Notes under the pieces: model-generated
The model's input: only the letters and a program-made list of their open reading frames with translations
Told to the model about the DNA's origin: nothing
Database searches by the model: none
Source: Bacteroidales bacterium
GTDB lineage: Bacteria; Bacteroidota; Bacteroidia; Bacteroidales; UBA7960
Assembly: GCA_007125275.1 (NCBI GenBank)
Contig: SLDN01000062.1
Span: 1 to 5,060 of the forward strand
DNA: 5,060 bases
Direction: 5' to 3'
Program-made: the position numbers and the translations under genes
Part shown: piece after piece, positions 3,980 through 5,060 of the stretch
How the letters are laid out: each line of letters begins with the position of its first letter
How positions within the stretch are numbered: position 1 is the stretch's first letter

Positions 3980-5060
3980 ATGGACACACACCCCTTGCTA
4001 TCTGTAAACGACCTTTCGGTTGAATTTATTACTGAAGATGGCATTACACATGCTGTAGAAGGTGTTGGTTTTGATTTGATGGCAGGGGAGTCGATGGCCC
4101 TGGTGGGTGAATCGGGCTCGGGCAAGTCGGTTACGGCTTTGTCGGTAATGCGTTTGCTGAGTCGCAGTGCAGCGCGCATCACCTCGGGGGAGGTGTGGTT
4201 CAGCCATCCTGAACGCGGCTACATTAACCTTTTGAAGCTGAACGACTCAGAGATGCAGGGCATCCGTGGGCGCCATCTCTCGATGGTTTTTCAGGAGCCG
4301 ATGACGTCACTCAACCCGGTGAAGCGCTGTGGCGAGCAGGTTATGGAAAGCTTGCTGTGGCACAGGCAGGCAGATAACAAGCAGGCAAAGCAAAGGGTGC
4401 TGGACCTCTTCAGTGAGGTTCGCCTCCCGGACCCTGCCGGTGTTTTCCGTGCATGGCCACACGAATTGTCGGGCGGACAAAAGCAAAGGGTGATGATCGC
4501 CATGGCGATGGCTTGCAAGCCATCGCTCTTAATTGCTGATGAGCCTACCACCGCATTGGATGTCACGGTGCAGAAAAGCATCCTGGAGTTGATGCGCAGG
4601 CTGCAGGATAAATACGGCATGGCCATCTTGTTTATCTCTCACGACCTGGGGGTGGTTAAGCAGATCGCCTCCAAAGCTGCCGTTATGCGCCTTGGGAAGA
4701 TCGTTGAACACGCAGCGGTTGACAAACTGTTCTCAAATCCTTCACACCCATATACCAAAGCCCTGATCGCATGCCGGCCGCCAACCGACAGCCGGCCTCA
4801 ACGTCTGGCTGTAGTCGATGACTTTCTGGGCATTGAAGCTGCTATGGGCAATTTTGAAAAACCCCGGCAGCTGATCCCTGACGACACAGTCCCTGTCAAA
4901 AAGAGCAGAACAGCCTTTTTAGAAAAAGAAGTCGGCAGAACGGTGCCTGCAAAGGATGCCGCGCCTCTTCTGGAGGTGAAAAACCTGCGGACTTATTATG
5001 TCACAAAGAAAAGCCTTTGGGGTCGAGCGCTCAGTTACTTTAAAGCCGTTGAGGACATCA
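3980..5060 (+). CDS. Oligopeptide/dipeptide-type ABC importer ATPase, apparent OppD-OppF fusion, C-terminus cut by window edge
   Basis: The frame runs from the ATG at 3980 to the right edge (360 codons). An in-frame TGA at 3974 rules out a longer start. The first ATPase half is complete: Walker A GESGSGKS (43-50), Q-loop MVFQEPMTSLNP with Gln105, signature LSGGQKQR (163-170), Walker B LLIADE with Glu188 (183-188), D-loop ALD (192-194) and switch His221 (ISHD). The oligopeptide-transporter tail HPYTKALIACRP (256-267) follows, placing it in the peptide/nickel importer group. After a linker of about 60 residues, a second ATPase begins at PLLEVKNLRTYYV (329-341), with the KKSLWGRALSYFKAVEDI stretch seen at the start of OppF/DppF-like domains. 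It is therefore a double ATPase like GsiA or YejF, expected near 550-620 residues, with about 200-250 lying outside. It would sit on the cytoplasmic face and drive uptake with two permeases and a binding protein, none in view. Substrate unknown. Confidence 0.93.
   Translation, partial: MDTHPLLSVNDLSVEFITEDGITHAVEGVGFDLMAGESMALVGESGSGKSVTALSVMRLLSRSAARITSGEVWFSHPERGYINLLKLNDSEMQGIRGRHLSMVFQEPMTSLNPVKRCGEQVMESLLWHRQADNKQAKQRVLDLFSEVRLPDPAGVFRAWPHELSGGQKQRVMIAMAMACKPSLLIADEPTTALDVTVQKSILELMRRLQDKYGMAILFISHDLGVVKQIASKAAVMRLGKIVEHAAVDKLFSNPSHPYTKALIACRPPTDSRPQRLAVVDDFLGIEAAMGNFEKPRQLIPDDTVPVKKSRTAFLEKEVGRTVPAKDAAPLLEVKNLRTYYVTKKSLWGRALSYFKAVEDI

Noticed and set aside
4291..4626. 111-codon open frame on the minus strand opposite the ABC ATPase
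   Set aside because: It is the mirror of the conserved Q-loop to Walker B stretch; its Ser/Cys-rich translation resembles no protein and has no upstream signals.

Overview
The window looks like a chromosomal segment from a member of the Bacteroidota. Four things point there. A GldE-type CNNM/CBS protein lies at the left edge. A stand-alone TonB C-terminal domain protein and a short-signal lipoprotein are present. Matches to the Bacteroidota -7 promoter element (TAnnTTTG) sit just upstream of gene starts, and Shine-Dalgarno sequences are largely absent. I see no mobile element, CRISPR array, rRNA or tRNA. The longest gene-free stretch is about 170 bases.

Layout, left to right. Positions 1-1155 (minus) hold the first 385 codons of gldE; its C-terminus lies beyond the left edge. 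A spacer of about 107 bases follows, with a bulged inverted repeat and a -7 box for gldE. Positions 1263-3110 (minus) form a compact three-gene operon, read in the order alpha/beta hydrolase, anchorless TonB C-terminal domain protein, queD (6-carboxytetrahydropterin synthase). Its junctions are a 19-base gap and a queD start that may overlap the preceding stop codon. A spacer of about 100 bases holds a -7 box very close to the hydrolase start, a weak hairpin and a 2 x 10 base tandem repeat. Positions 3214-3810 (minus) encode a lipoprotein of unknown function. Positions 3811-3979 are a divergent intergenic region with -7 boxes on both strands. Positions 3980-5060 (plus) hold the first 360 codons of a double ABC ATPase of the oligopeptide/dipeptide/nickel importer family, cut by the right edge just as the second ATPase half begins.

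The genes do not form one obvious pathway. GldE, the lipoprotein and the TonB-like protein suggest envelope functions. QueD is a queuosine (7-deazaguanine) precursor enzyme. The ABC ATPase powers uptake of peptide-like solutes. The hydrolase is a generic serine-type alpha/beta hydrolase with no substrate that can be assigned from sequence. Most of the window is ordinary core genome. The items most worth a second look are the membrane-anchorless TonB domain protein with its five-codon leader ORF, the unknown lipoprotein, and the two spacers with repeats around promoter elements.
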